A stretch of 6,871 bases of DNA from Spirochaetota bacterium (GTDB lineage Bacteria > Spirochaetota > UBA4802 > UB4802). The DNA is taken from positions 1 through 6,871 of the forward strand of contig JAGYNX010000103.1 of the NCBI GenBank assembly GCA_018399855.1. Reading direction: 5' to 3'. The notes beneath the pieces are model-generated. The model had not been told where the DNA came from. It was given only the letters and a program-made list of their open reading frames with translations, and did no database searches. Position numbers and translations under genes: made by a program. This document shows, in pieces, positions 5,143 to 6,871 of the stretch (positions within the stretch are counted from its first letter, which is position 1; every line of letters begins with the position of its first letter).

Positions 5143-5397
5143 CTACTTAATCAGTCCGCCGATAAATAGCTGTTCACGCACATCATCAGACACATTTTTT
5201 ATTTTAATAACACTCTCCATCTTCCTGGCATGCTGCTGCGCTGACATGATCAATTGTATGACGGAGAGATCTACTCTCTGTACGTCTGCAAAATCCAGCA
5301 CCAGTTCTTCCCCTTCAGTAAGGGCTCCCTGTATATCCTCATACAGTGATGTTATATTCTTAATGCCGGTGTCCTTCTGTATTTGCAATGTTGACAT
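5143..5397 (-). CDS. Small STAS-domain protein inside the che operon
   Basis: This 84-residue protein is a minimal STAS domain, shorter than the second STAS protein at 1902-2243 and of the MlaB-like size class. The core reads VLDFADVQRVDLSVIQLI (33-50), which matches the strand-turn-helix around the phosphorylation site. At the aligned position the classical Asp-Ser-Ser is Asp43-Leu44-Ser45, so the phospho-acceptor serine is replaced by Leu and only the second serine remains. It is therefore more likely a constitutive binding module than a phospho-switch. Its Shine-Dalgarno AGGAGG overlaps the cheA stop codon (TAGGAGG), implying coupled translation and stoichiometry tied to CheA. The function in chemotaxis is unknown; scaffolding or CheA regulation is a guess. 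The family call rests on the core motif and size, without a search. Confidence 0.75.
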   Translation of the reverse strand: MSTLQIQKDTGIKNITSLYEDIQGALTEGEELVLDFADVQRVDLSVIQLIMSAQQHARKMESVIKIKNVSDDVREQLFIGGLIK

Positions 5398-5407
5398 TGT
5401 ATTCCTC

Positions 5408-6871
5408 CTAGTATCCTTTTACTTCACCGATCAGGCCGTGAATATCCACGATCAACGCTACCCGGCCGTCACCAAGAATGGCCGCCCCGGATAAACTTCG
5501 TGACCTGGAGGCGTGGCTGTCAAGACTCTTGATAACCGTCTGATGCTGCCCTATGAGGTCGTCCACCATCAGTCCCACCTTTTCGCCGTTTGATTCAACT
5601 ATCACCACCAGGCATTCCCATGGATTGGTAAATTCCGGTTCAAGGTTGAAAAAATCATACAGGCGCAGCAGGGCCACGTAATCATCACGCACCTTTATCA
5701 CTTCACCCTTGCCTTCAACGGTTTTTACTTCTTCCTCCCTGGGCTGTATCGACTCAAGAATTGACAGTAAGGGTATAATATAGGTCTGCTGTCCCACACG
5801 AACCAGCATACCGTCTATAATTGCCAGTGTGAGGGGCAGCTTTATCCGTATGGTGGTGCCAATTCCTTCTTCGCTTTCAATCTCAACGTTGCCGCGCAGT
5901 TCGTCGATATTGGTCTTTACCACGTCCATGCCTACACCGCGTCCCGACATCTCTCCCACGTTCTCAACTGTTGAGAAGCCCGGGGCGAAGATGAGAGCAA
6001 GCAGCCGGTGATCGGGCACATCTTCTCCCGGTTTTATCATTCCAAGGTGTTCAGCTTTTTCTCTCAGCTTTTGCCTGCTGATACCTTTTCCGTCATCAGT
6101 TATCTCGATATATATGTTGCCTTCCTGGTGAAAAGCTTTCAGGGATATGGAACCTGTTCTACCTTTCCCCGCTTTTATTCGATTTTCAGGTGTTTCTATT
6201 CCATGATCTATGGCATTACGTATCATGTGCTTCAGCGGATCACCGATCTTCTCGATAACCGTTTTGTCAAGCTCGGTCTCTCTTCCCTGTATCTGCAGCG
6301 AGATCTCTTTACCCGCCGAATGGGCCGCGTCACGCACGAACCTTCTGAACTGGTCAAAGGTGGGACCAATAGGGATCATGCGTATGGACATCAGCTGTTC
6401 CTGAAATTCCCTGGTGGTTCTGTCAAGGGCATACAGGGCGTTGGTAAGCCGGTAGTTCTTGTCCTCGTCAAGGTCTTCACCTATGCGGTGAAGGGAGGCC
6501 TGTCCAATAACTATTTCACCAAGTAGATTCAACAGGTTGTCAAGCCTGGCGGTATCAACCCGAACCGTATTGGCCTGTACCTTCTTTCTTATGTTGTCCT
6601 GCACATCAAGCACTTCGGTGAGATCGTCTTCTGTGACATACCCCTTGCTCACGGCGATATCGCCAATCTTCATGTTCCTGTTTTCCTGTTCACCCAGGAT
6701 ATCCTGCAGTTCATTTTCAGTGATCAGTCCACGCTCAAGCAGTATCTCGCCGATCCGCTTTTCACCGTATCCTGTATTCTCCATGGTATTCACGTAAAGA
6801 TCGGTCAGGTCTTCTATGATAATGTTATTATCATCCATAACGAACATGAAGATATCATCCAGCTCTTTGCG
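5408..6871 (-). CDS. cheA: Chemotaxis histidine kinase CheA, 5' end beyond the window
   Basis: 487 codons are visible. The frame is open to the right edge and the residues before the first Met (RKELDDIF) have no ribosome site, so the N-terminal Hpt (P1) domain with its phospho-histidine is most likely off the window. Counting from the Met at 6847, two helical repeats occupy 30-54 and 59-83 (IGEILLERGLITENEL, IGDIAVSKGYVTEDDL). The P3 dimerisation domain follows at about 91-150, then the P4 kinase domain with N box HMIRNAIDHGIE (207-218), G1 DDGKGI (251-256), F box FAPGFST (287-293), G2 GRGVGMDVV (302-310) and G3 EGIGTTIRI (327-335). The P5 CheW-like domain runs from about 345 to 479. All ATP-binding boxes are intact. 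No P2 CheY/CheB-binding domain is visible. It is the first gene in view of the operon and is translationally coupled to the STAS gene. Confidence 0.95.
   Translation of the reverse strand, partial: RKELDDIFMFVMDDNNIIIEDLTDLYVNTMENTGYGEKRIGEILLERGLITENELQDILGEQENRNMKIGDIAVSKGYVTEDDLTEVLDVQDNIRKKVQANTVRVDTARLDNLLNLLGEIVIGQASLHRIGEDLDEDKNYRLTNALYALDRTTREFQEQLMSIRMIPIGPTFDQFRRFVRDAAHSAGKEISLQIQGRETELDKTVIEKIGDPLKHMIRNAIDHGIETPENRIKAGKGRTGSISLKAFHQEGNIYIEITDDGKGISRQKLREKAEHLGMIKPGEDVPDHRLLALIFAPGFSTVENVGEMSGRGVGMDVVKTNIDELRGNVEIESEEGIGTTIRIKLPLTLAIIDGMLVRVGQQTYIIPLLSILESIQPREEEVKTVEGKGEVIKVRDDYVALLRLYDFFNLEPEFTNPWECLVVIVESNGEKVGLMVDDLIGQHQTVIKSLDSHASRSRSLSGAAILGDGRVALIVDIHGLIGEVKGY

Noticed and set aside
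6008..6526. 172-residue + strand frame antisense to cheA
   Set aside because: It is opposite conserved kinase-domain codons, with no domain, ribosome site or promoter. The same holds for the + strand frames opposite cheW, cheD and cheY.
6824..6847. True start of cheA at the ATG at 6847 or 6838
   Set aside because: No Shine-Dalgarno precedes either ATG, the frame is open to the window edge, and the Hpt domain needed by CheA would be missing. A 5'-truncated view is more likely.

Overview
The window holds two convergent transcription units. On the + strand is a single acyl-CoA dehydrogenase gene with its own promoter, Shine-Dalgarno site and terminator. On the - strand is a tightly packed chemotaxis operon that enters from the right edge. 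The organism looks like a motile Gram-negative-type bacterium of moderate G+C (roughly 43-45% by eye), perhaps a spirochaete or a desulfobacterota-like lineage. That placement rests on gene content and on the intergenic repeats, not on a marker gene, so it is a guess.

Layout. 1-415: non-coding, with a 40-bp hairpin palindrome, a CAGAGG-type short-period repeat and a sigma-70-like promoter. 416-1567 (+): acyl-CoA dehydrogenase. 1568-1901: convergent intergenic region with a strong terminator, an imperfect inverted repeat (1705-1777) and a 10-bp-period ATCTG repeat. 1902-2243 (-): STAS protein with the classical phospho-acceptor serine, probably with its own promoter and a 5'-UTR hairpin. 2381-6871 (-), in transcription order: cheA (5' end off the window), a small STAS gene, cheY, cheW copy A, a cheD-like gene, a canonical cheD, cheW copy B. 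Gaps from cheA to the second cheD are 9-17 bp. The last gap, before cheW copy B, is 148 bp and rich in inverted repeats.

How the genes fit together. CheA with CheW forms the receptor-coupled kinase, CheY is its output, and CheD adjusts chemoreceptors by glutamine deamidation. No receptor gene and no cheR, cheB, cheC or cheX is visible. CheR, a receptor and a CheY-P phosphatase must lie outside the window if the pathway is complete.

Most notable points. (1) The upstream CheD paralogue has Thr where the family's catalytic Cys should be, while its tandem neighbour keeps Cys37 and His54, so the operon appears to encode an active/inactive CheD pair. (2) Two CheWs about 85% identical flank that pair. 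(3) CheA carries two GEIL-type helical repeats between the expected Hpt domain and the dimerisation domain, where the P2 domain would usually be. (4) Two different STAS proteins are present, and only one has the phospho-acceptor serine. (5) The acyl-CoA dehydrogenase gene is bracketed by short sequence blocks repeated in mirrored orientation.
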